Positions 46,093 to 58,010 of a DNA stretch of 64,000 bases are shown in pieces. Origin of the DNA: Eonycteris spelaea (Eukaryota; Chordata; Mammalia; Chiroptera; Pteropodidae); NCBI GenBank assembly GCA_003508835.1, contig PUFA01000203.1, forward strand, positions 2,758,501-2,822,500, in the 5' to 3' direction. Under the pieces are notes generated by a model, which was not told the DNA's origin, ran no database searches, and saw nothing but the letters and a program-made list of their open reading frames with translations. Made by a program: the position numbers and the translations under genes. Every line of letters begins with the position of its first letter. The first letter of the stretch is position 1.

Positions 46093-48374
46093 CAATGAAT
46101 CTAAAACCAGCCCGGACCGCGTGCTGGTTTGGTGGCAGAAGGCTGTCAGGCGCGGGGCTGAGGGGTCTCAGCGTGCCGTGCCCTGTCCCTCCTCGAGGAA
46201 GCCTTATGAAATGGCTGGCACCTGGGTGGCCCCATCCTAGTCTTAACTCCTTACGGGTTTTCCGTGACTGAGACTAGTTAGGAGAAGAAGAGGTTAAATA
46301 AGGATTAAATAAAGATGAGAGTGAGTCGCCTCATTCTGAGTCAGAATGGGGAGGGAGCCGCGAAGGGACCCAGCCGGCCTGCCCTGGTCGTGTGCGGGTG
46401 AGGACACAGGCCCAGGGAAGGTCAGGGACACAGGAGGCCAGGGGCCGGCGCAAGGCAAGACCTCAGGTCTCACGCCTCTCTGTCTGGTGCTACTTCTCTG
46501 GCGCTATTGGCCCACCTCGAACCCACGGAAGGCGAACATCCTCGTCCCCTCAGCCCCAGGGACAAGAAGAGACTCGAGCTGAAGGGTTACCTGGAAAGCT
46601 GGGGACAGAGAGAACCAAAGAGTGAGATGGAAGTAGCTATAGTCTAACACCTGATAGTGCGTGGAAAGTTCCGGAAGACGGGGGACTGAATTCTGGGAGC
46701 CAAGAGGCGTGAGCAACGCCTGTTCCATGCCCACAGATGGAGCCCCGGGCGACAGTGCTGACGCGCACACAGGGATGTGGGTGGCACCGCAGTGGCCCGG
46801 GAGGCGTCTCGCAGACCTGGGCACAGGCCAAGCCCGGCGGGTCGTCGGTGCCAGGCGTCTGTGACTCCCCTGGAATGCCAGGCGGCTGGGCCACATGCAC
46901 ACACACGCCAGAGAAGGCAGCGCGCCCCACACGGCCGCACCCCCAGGCGGGGCTCCCACGTGGGGCTCCTGGTGGCTGGAGCCGGAGCCGCCCTGCCGAA
47001 AGCCATCGCCAGCTGGGGATCCCCCCGAGGCCGGGCAGGGCGTGTGCCCGGCAGCCCGGTCATTTCCCAGGGGGCTCGCGGAGGAGGGAGCCAGGTTCAC
47101 CCACTGCCTGTCGGCTTGCGTTTCCAATTCAGACCTTGAAGTCTGAGCTTTTCTTGTTTTACAGCCAGTAGGGAAGAAGCATTTGAACCCAGGCCTGTCA
47201 GGCTCGAGGTGGGTGGGTGTCCTTCCTCCTGGACCGCGTGGACCTGTCCAGGGACTTCCTTTATTCGAAACAGGTAGCCATATTTGTCTCTGACGAAGGT
47301 GTCCTTGCGAGCCCTCGGCACCGTCCCCTCCGTCCTGGGGTCCCCGCTCCGTGGACGTGCATGCCAGGCCGACGGTCAGACGTCCCTGTGGCTGTGGCAG
47401 AGGCCTGCCGAAGGGCGAGGGGATAAGCCGCTGGGACAGGAGCTCGGAGGCTGGCCGCCCCGCCGCGCACGTGAGGGAGAATGACTCGGCGTCTGCACTT
47501 GCGTGTCTGTGAGTGTGTGTGATTGACAGCATGCGATTCCGGGTAGCTATGGCCCGTCGTGACCTCGTGTGAGGGCTCACGGAGGTGTCCGTGTGGGGAC
47601 GCGAGCGTGAGTGTCCCCCTGGGGCTGACACTCAGCAGGTGCGTACGGACGGGATGCCAGGGCTTCTGAATCCATGGATAAAACAGTGAAAACGACTTTG
47701 TGACGGGGGGCAGGCGGTCGCTGCACCAGCTCCCCTGCCCGCCACGGGCCCCGCCACCACCCTGGCGGCCCAGCTCCGTCCTCCTCACCACGGAGAACGA
47801 GGAGGCCGGTGCCCATCGCAGCAGGGCCCCGGGAAGCTGCCCCAGCTTCTGCCGTCGACGCCAGTCCCCAGTTGTAGAGCTGTGAATAACAACCCCGTGT
47901 GTGTCGTGTCTGTGAGCGTGCGAGCACGCACGAGTGACTGTCCCTGAGCAAACGAGCGTGCGCGTGTGGCGGGGCGAACATGCCGGCTGTGCCTTCCCAG
48001 TGCACCGGGGCGTCGTGAGTTCCGGAAGGATCCAGGCGCTGCTTCTCTCCGCCGCTTGCCATGTCCGGAGCACAGAGCAGCGGCCGGGGGGCCCGACTTT
48101 GAACCTGAGCTCTGACGCCTGCACGCGGTCAGCACACGGGCACGTCTCAGAACCTCGGTCCCCAGCTCCGGCGGGAAGAGGCGGTTCAGAGAGAACAGGA
48201 AACGGAGCCCAAGGAAGCGTTGAGTGAGGGAAGGCCTAAAACTTCTCACCATGTTCAGGGAGTTCAGTTGAGGTGTGCGCGACTTTTCGATGCTTTTTAT
48301 CCGTCACACGCGAGATTCTGTTGAATGCAACTCTCTGGGCCAATGGCTACGAGGCACAGGTCACGGGACTGGAG

Positions 48375-48388
48375 CTGCCCCCTGCTTG
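48375..48388 (-). promoter_or_regulatory. CTCF-like core, one mismatch
   Basis: The minus-strand read CAAGCAGGGGGCAG differs from CCASYAGRKGGCRS only at the second base. It has the same orientation as the 43.8 kb array. Confidence 0.35.
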
Positions 48389-49934
48389 CCGCGGTGTTCG
48401 GCCGCTGTGGGGGCAGCAGAGGCCACGCTCCCACAGCACCATGGGCCGGGGCTTGGGCCCCGTTTTCCCATGCGGGCGGTTAAACGAGAGGGGCTGGGTT
48501 TCCACGGTGCCCATCCCACTCAGAGCGAGCAGACGGGGAGCTGCTTGCTAACGGGGCTCCGATGCACTGGCGGATGGGAGAGGTGGGCAGGGGACGGATG
48601 AGCGGCTGGCCGGCTGGCCGGAGCCCGGCGCAGGGGCCTGGGAGGAAGGGGAGCCCAGGGGCGGGGCTGCAGCCAGCTCCGCGTCCCCGGGGCCTGTAGT
48701 ATGCGCTGGGGAGAAGCTGGACTCTGCGCCCCCCTCTGGCTCCCTCCGACTCCCCGTGACAACCCCCGGAGCCCAGAGGCATGAACGGGGGGGCAGGTGC
48801 AGGAGGGCAGGTTCGAATGCCACAGTCGGGCTTGGTGGAGGGGGCCGGGGCCGGGTGGGGTGGCAGTGGCAGCGGCGGACACGAGAAGTTCGGGGGACCT
48901 GCGGGGCCGAGTCATCTGGTTACCTGGACCCCCAGGAGCGTAGGGAACGGGCCATAGGAGGTGACGGGGGAAACCAGGGCGGGGGGCCCGGACTGGGGAG
49001 ACGCGAGGGCCGCGGATGTGCATGCGTGTTGGCGGTGCCCGTGAGTGTGGGGGGCATGCGGCGTCCGCGCAGACTGCACCCCCACGACGCGTCTGGCCCC
49101 GGTGAAGAGACGCCGCCCTCTCCTCAGGGGAGGACTGTCAGGCCCTGTCCTCAGCGCCTTCCGGCCCGCGAGCCCGGCAGCCTTCGCTGCGTTTCCGTGT
49201 TCGCCCCGGTCCTTCTCCTCTACCCCGCGGCTCTTGGCCGGGCCCCCCCTTCCTCTCCCGGGGCCCGCAGGGAGGCCGTCTGTCCTCACAGACATTCCCG
49301 AGGTGGCACCGTCTCCCCCTGGCTTCAGATGACGCTCCCGTCTTCCGGGGACCCACGTGGGCCGAGTCCCTGTGCTGTGCCTGGCTCTCCTTCCCCACGC
49401 AGGACAGGACAGGACAGTCCCCAGCTCAGAGGAGCCTCCACCCCACCTTCTCCCCGCCCTGCACCCAGGCGCCCCGCTCCCCCGGGGGCTCTGAGCCCAG
49501 GAGCGAACTACGGAATCTGCGCGTGCAGGACCGTCCAACAGCAAAATCATCAGCCGAGACGCTCCTGCCAGAGGAATCACGTGTAATCATGTGGGAGCCG
49601 GGGGCAGAGAGGCGAGGGGCTGGGCAAGGGTGTGGGCTGGGTTTCTGAGAAGCCGGCGGGGCGAGGTGCACACATGCCACCGAATGCCATGCGGCGGCTG
49701 AGAGCCAGATCTCGCCTGAGATGGAAGTCACAGCTGCTCATTAGCGAGGGCCGGAGATCCGGGAAGCGCGGCCTGGTGCCGCCCTGTCTGGAGTGTCGCT
49801 GTGTCCGCAAGCTGGGTGAGGGTGAGGGCGTCCGGGGCTGGCCGCTGGGCAGGGGGATAGCGGGGGAGGGGGAGGAGGGGGGAGGTCTTGCTCTGCTTCC
49901 CCTGGGGGCTTGGCCTCTGGCCACGTGTCCAGGC

Positions 49935-50291
49935 TTATTTCTGCTTGGATTTCTGGCACTGCTGAGGCGGTGGGCATTTGGGGGGGCTGGCAAGTTTGCT
50001 TGGTCTGCTGAGGTGGGGGGCAGCACTGCTGGGGTGGGGGGCAGCACTGCTGGGGTGGGGGCAGCACTGCTGAGGGGGGGCAGCACTGCTGGGGTGGGGG
50101 GCAGCACTGCTGAGGTGGGGGGCAGCACTGCTGGGGGGCTGCACTGCTGAGGTGGGGGCAGCACTGCTGGGGTGGGGGGCAGCACTGCTGAGGTGGGGGG
50201 CAGCACTGCTGGGGTGGGGGGCAGCACTGCTGAGGTGGGGGGCAGCACTGCTGCACCGGGGGCAGCACTGGGTCTGCTTCTGCTGAGACAT
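49935..50291 (-). CDS. SPRR5: SPRR5-like Cys/Pro/Gln repeat protein, middle out of frame
   Basis: The head MSQQKQTQCC and the end KCPPPQQCQKSKQK resemble SPRR5 as I remember it, a small proline-rich protein with CCPPPQQ heptapeptides. Twelve copies of a 21-base unit lie between. As written, the frame from the ATG to the TAA at 49935-49937 stays open (118 residues), but a one-base loss in a C run (plus-strand GGGGG near 50258-50262, expected six) moves the repeat into another phase. There it reads mostly Ser/Ala/Pro/His instead of Cys/Pro/Gln. Further unit-length changes follow: units of 20 and 16 bases, 19 and 20 bases, and a seven-base C run near 49970. Together they return the reading to the native end. 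The exon 2 acceptor CTCCCAG puts its start at 50309. Assignment depends on repeat type and on position beyond SPRR4. Confidence 0.6.
   Translation of the reverse strand: MSQQKQTQCCPRCSSAAPHLSSAAPHPSSAAPHLSSAAPHPSSAAPTSAVQPPSSAAPHLSSAAPHPSSAAPPQQCCPHPSSAAPHPSSAAPHLSRPSKLASPPKCPPPQQCQKSKQK
50011..50255 (-). repeat. 21-bp CCPPPQQ repeat array, 12 units
   Basis: Units of (a/g)ggtggggggcagcactgctg on the plus strand; eight are full length. From low to high coordinate, unit 3 has 20 bases, unit 4 has 19, unit 7 has 16 and unit 8 has 20. Each pair of short units sums to a multiple of three. Confidence 0.85.
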
Positions 50292-50574
50292 CCTGGTCCG
50301 GATGGGCACCTGGGAGCAGAAAGACACAGGAGTGAGGAATGTTTAAGCCACAGGGAAGCGGGGCGCCCAGGCGAGCGTGCTGGGCTGCTCGTACCTTGCC
50401 CCTGAGCGCGTCACTGATTTAAGGTGCGTGTGTGCGTGTGCACATGTGCGTGTGCAGTATGAACTGCAGCCACATGTTTGTAAGCCATTTCAGACAAATA
50501 GAGAAATACATAAGAAAGGAAGGAAGGGGAGAAGGAGAAGAGAAAAAGAGAGGATGGAAGAAAAGAAAGAAACA

Positions 50575-50855
50575 GAAACACGTGAGAGAGAGGGCGGGGA
50601 AGACAGAGAGACAGACAGAGAGACAGAGAGAGAGACAGAGAGACAGAGAGAGACAGACAGAGACAGAAAGAGACAGAGAGAGACAGAGACAGACAGACAG
50701 AATAGAGAGACAGACAGAGACAGACAGAGAGAGAGACAGAGATAGACAGATTCAGAGAGACAGACAGACAGAGACAGAGAGAGACAGAGAGAGAGACAGA
50801 CAGAGACAGAGAGAGAGACAGAGAGACAGACAGACAGAGAGACAGACAGAGGCGG
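50575..50855 (+). repeat. (GACA)n/(GA)n purine-rich satellite in SPRR5-like intron
   Basis: About 280 bases consist almost only of gaga and gaca units. The tract lies inside the proposed intron 50310-51778. Open frames rich in Arg, Asp, Glu and Thr across it are artefacts. Confidence 0.9.
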
Positions 50856-51778
50856 GGAGGGGAGAAGGGAGGAGGGAGACGAAGGAGAGCAGCGTGGTCT
50901 GGCCGAGGCTGCGGGGTGCAGGACAGCAGGACGGGGTCCTGTGTCCCGGAGGAGCTGCGGCCCAGCGGTGTGACTCTGAGAGACTTACTTGCCCTTCAGC
51001 TCTCCCTCCCCTTAGGGCTGTCGCCAGGATAAAACTACGTAGACACAAACACGCACGCACACCTGAGCACGTGTACACGTGCGCGTGTGCACGCACGGAG
51101 AGCCTCGCACCTGAAACCCCCTGTGCGAGGGTTTCGGGTTAGTAAATCAAGTTCTGGAAATTAAAAAACCAAAAAAATGGCAAGGCGCATCAGCCGCTCT
51201 CCGAGAGGATTTACGGAGAAGCAGCATCTGGAGGTGCATGCGCGGCTCGCTTCGCTGCTTAAGTACGGTCGAGGAAAGCAAAACTCGGAGAGGCGTGATT
51301 ATCCTCGGCCCGGGCAGGGCGCGTGGTGGGAACAGGGCCCCCGGTTCCCAGAGCAGGACCTTGCCCCCACCCCGCGCCACGTCGTCTTGTTCCTGCTGCT
51401 CTGTGCTCCCTTGGGGCCTCTGCACCCCCAGGCCCCGAGGCGGCCTGCCATCCTCCCTCCCTGCACCCCCTTTCCCTGACGGCAGCTCTGCAGGCGGCGC
51501 AGCCCCACGGCCGGCGTCGCCCGCCTTCTGCCAGCCTTCTTCCCCCCGCCTGTCAGGCCTCGACGCCCGTAGCACGGCAGGCAGCAGGAGCCTCGGGATG
51601 CTGGGCTCTCGGCAGACCCAGCCCCATCTCGGCTGGCCTGCCCACACCCCTCCCTGGACTCACAGACTGGGACAGGTCGGTCTCAAATGGCACGGAAGAG
51701 CGAGAGGCCCCGGCCATCGCGAGCCCCAGTCCCAGCTCCCGCTCAGGGCCAGGAGAGGTGACCTCGAGCCGGACTCAC

Positions 51779-51852
51779 CAAGTCCACCTGTGGCTGAGCG
51801 CGGAGCTGCCGGGGTTTGCGGTGCTCCGAGCCGGCCGGGCCCCCTTTTATAC
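51779..51852 (-). promoter_or_regulatory. SPRR5-like exon 1 and TATA box
   Basis: On the minus strand a perfect TATAAAAGG (51844-51852) lies about 30 bases before a start near 51820. The non-coding exon ends at a TTG|GTGAGT donor at 51779. This leaves an intron of about 1.47 kb. Confidence 0.65.
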
Positions 51853-54800
51853 AGCTCCGGCCCTGCCCACGGCCACGAGGTGGCCCGAGGTTGGGCTGTC
51901 CTAATTAGTCCCTCATTACGATGGGAGCCGCCTGTCCTTCCTCGAAGTTCAGGGTTTAGTCACCCCCCGGGGCTGGTAGCCACCCGCCTGGCGCAGCGGG
52001 ACTTGCCCCCCCCCCACTTTACAAGGCCTGGCTGCTTGGGATTTCCACACCCACTCATGACTGCGTTCTTAGAGCCTTGGCATGCGGGACGGTCCCCGGC
52101 GAGCATCCGGGACCGCTGGGCATGGGGCCAGTGCTGCGGGAAGTCCCGGTGGGCAGGGAGGAGGCGGCGGCCTGGGTGGGGCGCCTGGACAGCGTTGTTC
52201 CGAGGGGGGCGGACGGTTCTCCGGGAAGCCCATTAAACCCACGCTTGACCTGGGGGGCAGTGGCCTTAGTTTCCTGCCTGTTGTCATTTGAGCAATAACG
52301 GGGGGCAGGGGGCTGCATCTTCTGTTCTGCCTGCTGTTGGGGAAGTCATTCGGCTCCATTAAAAGAAACCGGGTGGTTCCAGCGGAGCAGACGGGGCCCG
52401 TCTCTGTCCCCAGACTCCAGGGGACGGGGTTGTCGTAGGGCGGAGGGTCTGGGAGGCATCGGATGAGGATGCGCTCGTGGCAGAGTCAGCTGGGCTGGGT
52501 CCTGCGTCCCAGGTACCCCGTCCTGGTTCCCCCTGCCGCCCACTCCTGGCAGAGGTTCAGGGACACACAGGGGCGGCACAGACCCGGACGGGATGAGACG
52601 TGGGCCTGAGAGGCCCCGGGCTCCGGCCTCCCCGGGCAGCGGCCTTGGGCACGTTGGTGTCCTCAGCCCTCAGTTTCCTCTCCTGCAGAGAGGTTAAGGT
52701 GACGACGTGCTCAGGTGCCGCATGGCGCGTGGCGCGTGACGTTCGTGTTCGCCACCGCGGGCGCTGAGCACCGGGGCGAGCGAAGCCTGGAGCCACCAGG
52801 GCCGGGCCGGGAGACATGGCAACGGGCCGGCTGGTCCCGAGGGCAGCGCGTTCTAAGCTTCAGACACGGCCGCGGCCGCCGGTCTTCCGGAAGCCTCACC
52901 GGCGCCTGGGATCCGGGGCAGCCGGCAGGCCTGGGCGTCGTGGTCTTGCCCCAGACCGCAGTCCTGAGTCGCCGGGGGGGGGGCACAGGACGAGCGGCTG
53001 AGCGGGAGCCAGAGGCACCGGGGGCCTCCGTCGGAGGAGAAGCCCTTGGACCTGGTGTCACCGTGAAAAAAGTGGCCGCAGAGCCGTGAAGGGCTCGGCT
53101 CAGGTCCCTCCCTGACCGCGGGAAGAGAGGCTGGGGGGTGGTTGTGCCGTAAACACTGCCGGCCCCTCAGGGGTCCTGTGGTCAGCGGCCCCGGGCACTG
53201 TGCTGGGGGCAGGCTGAGCGCCATGGCCAGGCCCGGGACCGGCCGAGGCAGCGGGGCAGAGGGGGCTCCAGGTGGCAGGTCCGAGGGCCGGGGGAGCACA
53301 CGGACCAGGCCCTCCCACCCATCCTCCCCCGACGTCCACTGTCATAGATGTGTTTCGATTCTTTGACTCGGATCAGCCGAGGGAATCCAGCCCAGGCACC
53401 GCTGGGGCGGAGCCTGCAGGGCCGGAGGAGGCTGAGCATCGGCTCCCCCCACGACCTGCGTCTTTCCCTGCCTCCGGCCCCCTGTCTCGCTTACGCCGCA
53501 CACACACCACTCCGTCACACACACACACACACAGCCCCCAGTGTTTCCCGGGGCGTGAGGCCGGTTCCCAGGACATTTGATGGGCTGGAAGGCGATATTT
53601 TCAACCCGTTTCTAAAACACGTGCGTGCCGACCTCTCCACCGCAGGCCCCGACGGCCCGGGCACGTGGCCCCCACGGCCCTGAGAGCTTCCCAGGCCCGA
53701 GGCCCCGCCGGGCTCCCGAGAACGTGTTTTCGTCTTCAGGTTTTCCTTGCTGCTCATCTCACCCTCACGTCACCTGTATGAACATGACCGTGGGGGGGGG
53801 AGGGGAGGGGTGTGAGAGGTGTGCACCAGGGAGGAGGCGGTGTGTGTGGGGGCCTCATCCCCGCCACCGGATGCCTCTGGCTTGCAAACGGGCACCTGCT
53901 GCTCCCGCATGCGGCCGAGGCAACCGGGCCTGGCTGGGTAGAAGGGTTAAGGGCTGAGTCTGGCGGGCAGCTAGTCATTCACCCAACGCGCAGGACGCAG
54001 CCACCATGGCGAGGACTCGAGGGGGCTGGCGCACTGCGTGACACACAGGCCTGGACCTCAGGGAGCATATGATTTTCCTGGGAGATAAAGCCAGCCCAGG
54101 GTGACGGGGAGCGGGAGCCAGGAGCCGGGAGCCGGGAGTCAGGCCCTGCGGAATGGTCCGGACAGGACGGGGCGGCACAGGAGCTCCGGGGAGAGGTCGC
54201 CGCTCCGGGCCAGGCTGGCGTGGACAGCTGTGCGCCGGGGAAGACAGGGACGGGGCGGAGACTGTGGGCTCTCGCCACTGTGCTTCGCGTCCCGGCACCG
54301 AGCAGGGCTCTGGCCCTGTACCCGTCCGCGGCATGCCCGAGGACCGCGCTGGCGAGGGGGTGCAGACTGGGGAGACAGCTGGTGTGTGTTTGGGGGGAGA
54401 CGACGAGAGGCTGGCCAGACCGCAGCGGGGAGGGGGGGTGAGCACTGATGGCTGCGGGCAGGGCGGGACGCGTGGACGGTTCGGAGAGCCCGGACGGGAC
54501 GATGCGGAGACAGGAGCCCTGCGCTCTGAGCGGGGCGGAGGGAATCCTCCCGTACCGTGCGTTTGTCACGATCCCAGCGCTTAGCGTGGGAGGCAGGAAG
54601 GCATCCGCTCCTATTGAGAAGGCCTGGGTGGGCGTCTGGCTCAGACACCGATCTGTGTGTGTTAGGACCCCCGGCGTCTCCTCACCTGGGGCTCGGATTT
54701 TCTCCTTGTCAAACATGATCATCCTCGAGGGCCCCTCTGGGTGTAAACACGCCACGATTGTCCCTCAGGGAGCAGGGAGCGGATGGAGGAGGGTTTGAAG

Positions 54801-54929
54801 CTGAGTCGGGCAGCACTGAGCGTGGAAGGTGGGAGCTGGGGGCGGGGTGGTCAGCGGGAAGGGGGCAGGATGGGGCCGGATGGAGCTGGAAAGGGCAGGA
54901 TGGATTCGGGGATGGTCCTGACTCACCGC

Positions 54930-55545
54930 AGCATCATTTTCAGTGGCTGAGCTACGGATGCCACCCACCTACGTGTCCCTCGACAGACGACTGGGCAAAG
55001 ATGTGGCACATACACACGGTGGACTATTACCCGGCTGCAAAAAAAAAATGAATCAAATCTGAACATTTGTGACAACATGGATGGACCTAGAGTGTGTCAG
55101 GCCGAGTGAAATAAGCCAGACAGAAAAGACAAATACCACACGATTTACGTCCATGCGGAATCTAAACGACAGAGCAAATAAACCCACAAAACAAGACAGA
55201 AACAGACTGGAACAAACTGGTGGTTGCCAGAGAGGAAGGGGGTGAGGGGCCAGGTGACAAAGAAGAAGGGGCTTAGGAAGTACAAACTTCCAGTTCCGAG
55301 ATAAGGGAGTCACAGGGCTGTAAGGCGTGGCTCAGGGAACATAGTCAGTAACGTAATAACCACGTGCGGTGACGGACGGGCTGATGGCGCGGACCACGTC
55401 GTAGGGCATATAAATGTCATCCGCCTGAGACTAATATAATATTGAATGACAACTGTAATTAAGATTCAACTAAATGACAGAACCCCTCACATGTAACTGA
55501 ATAGCTCTTTACAATAAAGCCTTGTATGTTAAAACAAAAACAAAC
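54930..55545 (+). mobile_element. L1 3' region, sense
   Basis: Recognisable blocks in order are gggcaaagatgtggcac, ggactattaccc, an A9 run, caacatggatggacctagag, gtgaaataagccagacag, ggtggttgccagagagg and a terminal ctttacaataaagccttg with an A-rich tail. These are typical of mammalian L1 3' UTRs. Confidence 0.8.
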
Positions 55546-55593
55546 AAACAAATAAACAAAAAAACGAGATCTTGAACTCGGGACCCTCAGGCT

Positions 55594-55640
55594 TGCGGGA
55601 CTGGGAGGGAGGAGGGAGGAGGAGGGAGGAGGAGGGAGGA
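55594..55640 (+). repeat. (GGGAGGA)n purine tract
   Basis: A run of gggagga and ggaggagggagga units with all purines on the plus strand, just past the L1 tail. Confidence 0.8.
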
Positions 55641-57389
55641 TTCTCGGGGGCAGGGATGGGGAGGCAGAGGCGAGGGCTGGGAGGCAGCGCGGGGAAAAGG
55701 CGGTTTCTGTCCACACGTGGGCCTGGGGCAGTGCAGGACACCTGGGGGCTGTGGCCGGGCAGTGGGCAGCGGCGGAGGAGGGAGCGATGAGGGGATGGAA
55801 GGAGGGACCTCCTCACTGAGCACTAGGAAAGGAGCACAGCAGCCAGACTCCGGGTCCCCGAGGGCCTGTCTTCCTTCCAGTGGCAAGGCTGAGTCAGGGG
55901 ACGGAAAGCATCTAGACTAACAGGTGACAGGCTGACAGAGCCGGAAGGAGCCCGGTAATGAGAGGAAACATTCCCAGTTCCTGGGCCACGGTCTGTTGAC
56001 ACGGTGACATTCTTAAGAGGCCACCGAGAAATGGGAAGGGTTCACAGAGGTCGGCATAAGGCTGCCGGCTTTCGTTTCTTTGGAAGGTCCCGTTTTTAGT
56101 TTGCTTTTTGAGACCATACTCTTTCTGGAGCTCATGGTTTTACAGTGACCCTTGTTGATCGAAGGGAGGGTGAACACGAAGGTGAGTGGAATAGGGAAGT
56201 GACTTCGCTGAGGTCACGTTTTGTAAGATGTCGGAGGGAGGACTTGAATTCGGGGCACCTGACGCAAAACCCAACCCAACTCAACCCAAACTCAACTCAA
56301 CCATCCAACCAAACAAACAAAATGGGAGTCAGGCAAATGTCAAAATCTCAGCGGGAACGTCTCCTCCCCTCCTGCCTGCCCCCCTCACATGCGAAGCCAG
56401 GCCTTTGCGACGACAGCGGGATCAGGCACGTGGCGCCTGCACCGCACCCCTGTCTTCTCCCAGACTCCCCAGCCACTAGGCGAGGCCCCGGGACATGCTC
56501 CCCTCTCCTCCGGAGACACCCTGTGGCCTGCACGGCGACCATGCGGAGACAAGGCCTGTTCTCTCTTGCCTTACCCGGCCTCCTGCCAGCCACCTGTCCC
56601 CTTCCTGACTCGTAGGAGGCCCTGGTTGTGGGAAGCGAGTGATTCCCCTCCAAGGCCCCCACGGCTGGCTCCTCGGCCACCTGGCTTTTCCATGTACAGA
56701 ACCAGTGGTTTTGCCGTCATGACAGGGACGTCCCGGGACACCGGCTACCCCAGGGGGCTAAGGCTGACTCTTCCATATGTCCCCAGTGGGGAGAGGTCCC
56801 TAAAGGCTGAGGGTCCCCAGCGATCCGCCTCCAGGCTCCTGGTCCCCGCAGCGCTGGGACGACCCCCTTCACACAAACGACCTGCAAATCTGCACGCCCG
56901 GCCCGGGCCTCTGCCTCGTGCCTCGGGTCCGTGGCGCCTCCCGCTGCCACCCCAGCGTTTTCATCTGGATGTCACCCCCCCCCTCCGCAGCTGCTCATGC
57001 TCCATTCCAGTGACCAGCAGCGCCGCCTGGAACCCCGCCTGCAGGTCCCACCAGAAGCCTGGCCCCGCCGCGGCCCGCGTCGCACCGTCTGCCGTGTCCC
57101 GCTGACCCGGCACGAGACGTGTGACCTGTGCCACGCGTGACAGACGCGGTTTTGGGGAGCGCTCAGCCTGGTCTGGCCTTTAGCTCTCGCCTTGCTGGCT
57201 GCAGACGCTCCTCACCCTTCTCCCCGGGGCCAGTCTCTCCAGCAGGGTGCCGTCTTCTAGTTAGAAGCTGAAGGATGATGATTCAGAAACGCAAATGCTG
57301 TCAGAGAATGTGCTGTTTCAGGAAATCTGCACGGAAGTATTCAGGGGCGAACGGGCATCATGTCTGCAACTTGCTCTCCAAATGTTCAG

Positions 57390-57640
57390 GAAAAGAAAAT
57401 AGAACATAGATAAATAGATACAGAAACATGTGTATATGCATACATATGGCTACAAATATGTAGAAATACATATATGTACACACGAATGTGCATACACGTA
57501 CGCACATATACATGTACAGTATGCATGTAGATATGCCTGCCTTCGTGTTATGTACGTATGTAGATACATATGTATTTGTCTCTGTTTGTTTTATTTTCTT
57601 TTTCCTGAGTGTATATAGATGTGTATGTATGTATACACGT
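57390..57640 (+). repeat. ATAC/GTAT-rich low-complexity tract
   Basis: Degenerate atacat, gtacgt and tatgta units over about 250 bases. Cys/Tyr-rich open frames across it are not genes. Confidence 0.7.
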
Positions 57641-57794
57641 AAACACAGAGAGACAGATTTGGGTATCTAGGTGGATCTGTATGAAGGGTGTCCAGGAACT
57701 CCTAGTCTTGTTCTTGACATTTTTTTATAAGTCTGTAATTATGTTCAAATAAATTTTAAACAAACACAGTTTAAATGTAAATGATCCCACGCCA

Positions 57795-58010
57795 TCCTCC
57801 TACACAGAATTCCCTGAAGGCCCCTCATTCCCTCTACCTACAACACAGAGTCCAGGTCCTGACGGGACGGCCCGCCCGCCTCCCACCGCACCACTCCTGG
57901 CTTGCGCTCTGCCCACCAGCGACCTGCGCGTGGTTCCTGGCAGACGGCCTGCTCTTTGTCATCGCCGAGTCTTCCCTAGCACGGTCTTCCTTCGGGGATC
58001 CCTGATGCCC
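57795..58010 (+). mobile_element. Probable L2 fragment
   Basis: Blocks such as cctgaaggcccctcattccctctacc and caacacagagtccaggtcctgacggg recall the common L2-type 3' region (first base about 57816). The match is weak. Confidence 0.35.

Larger units (their letters stand above)
38430..49600. other. Intergenic between SPRR4 and SPRR5-like
   Basis: No gene was recognised over 11 kb. The interval holds a hAT element (41735-41964), an L2 end (43215-43335), an NRF1-like palindrome (43583-43592), four tandem CTCF-like motifs (43752-43875), a CpG-rich stretch (about 44140-44760), a long CA repeat (45406-45470) and a MIR-like piece (about 45850-45970). Several long open frames in 46.5-49.6 kb are judged to be GC-driven. 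Confidence 0.6.

Noticed and set aside
46504..47631. A 375-codon open frame on the minus strand
   Set aside because: It starts at a non-obvious codon, has no domain or signal, and overlaps other open frames on both strands. Long stop-free runs are common in GC-rich DNA.
53979..54755. A 258-codon minus-strand open frame, and several 140-220 codon frames in 48-57 kb
   Set aside because: They are Pro/Ser/Arg/Gly-rich in all frames without family features, splice logic or promoter, so they reflect base composition.
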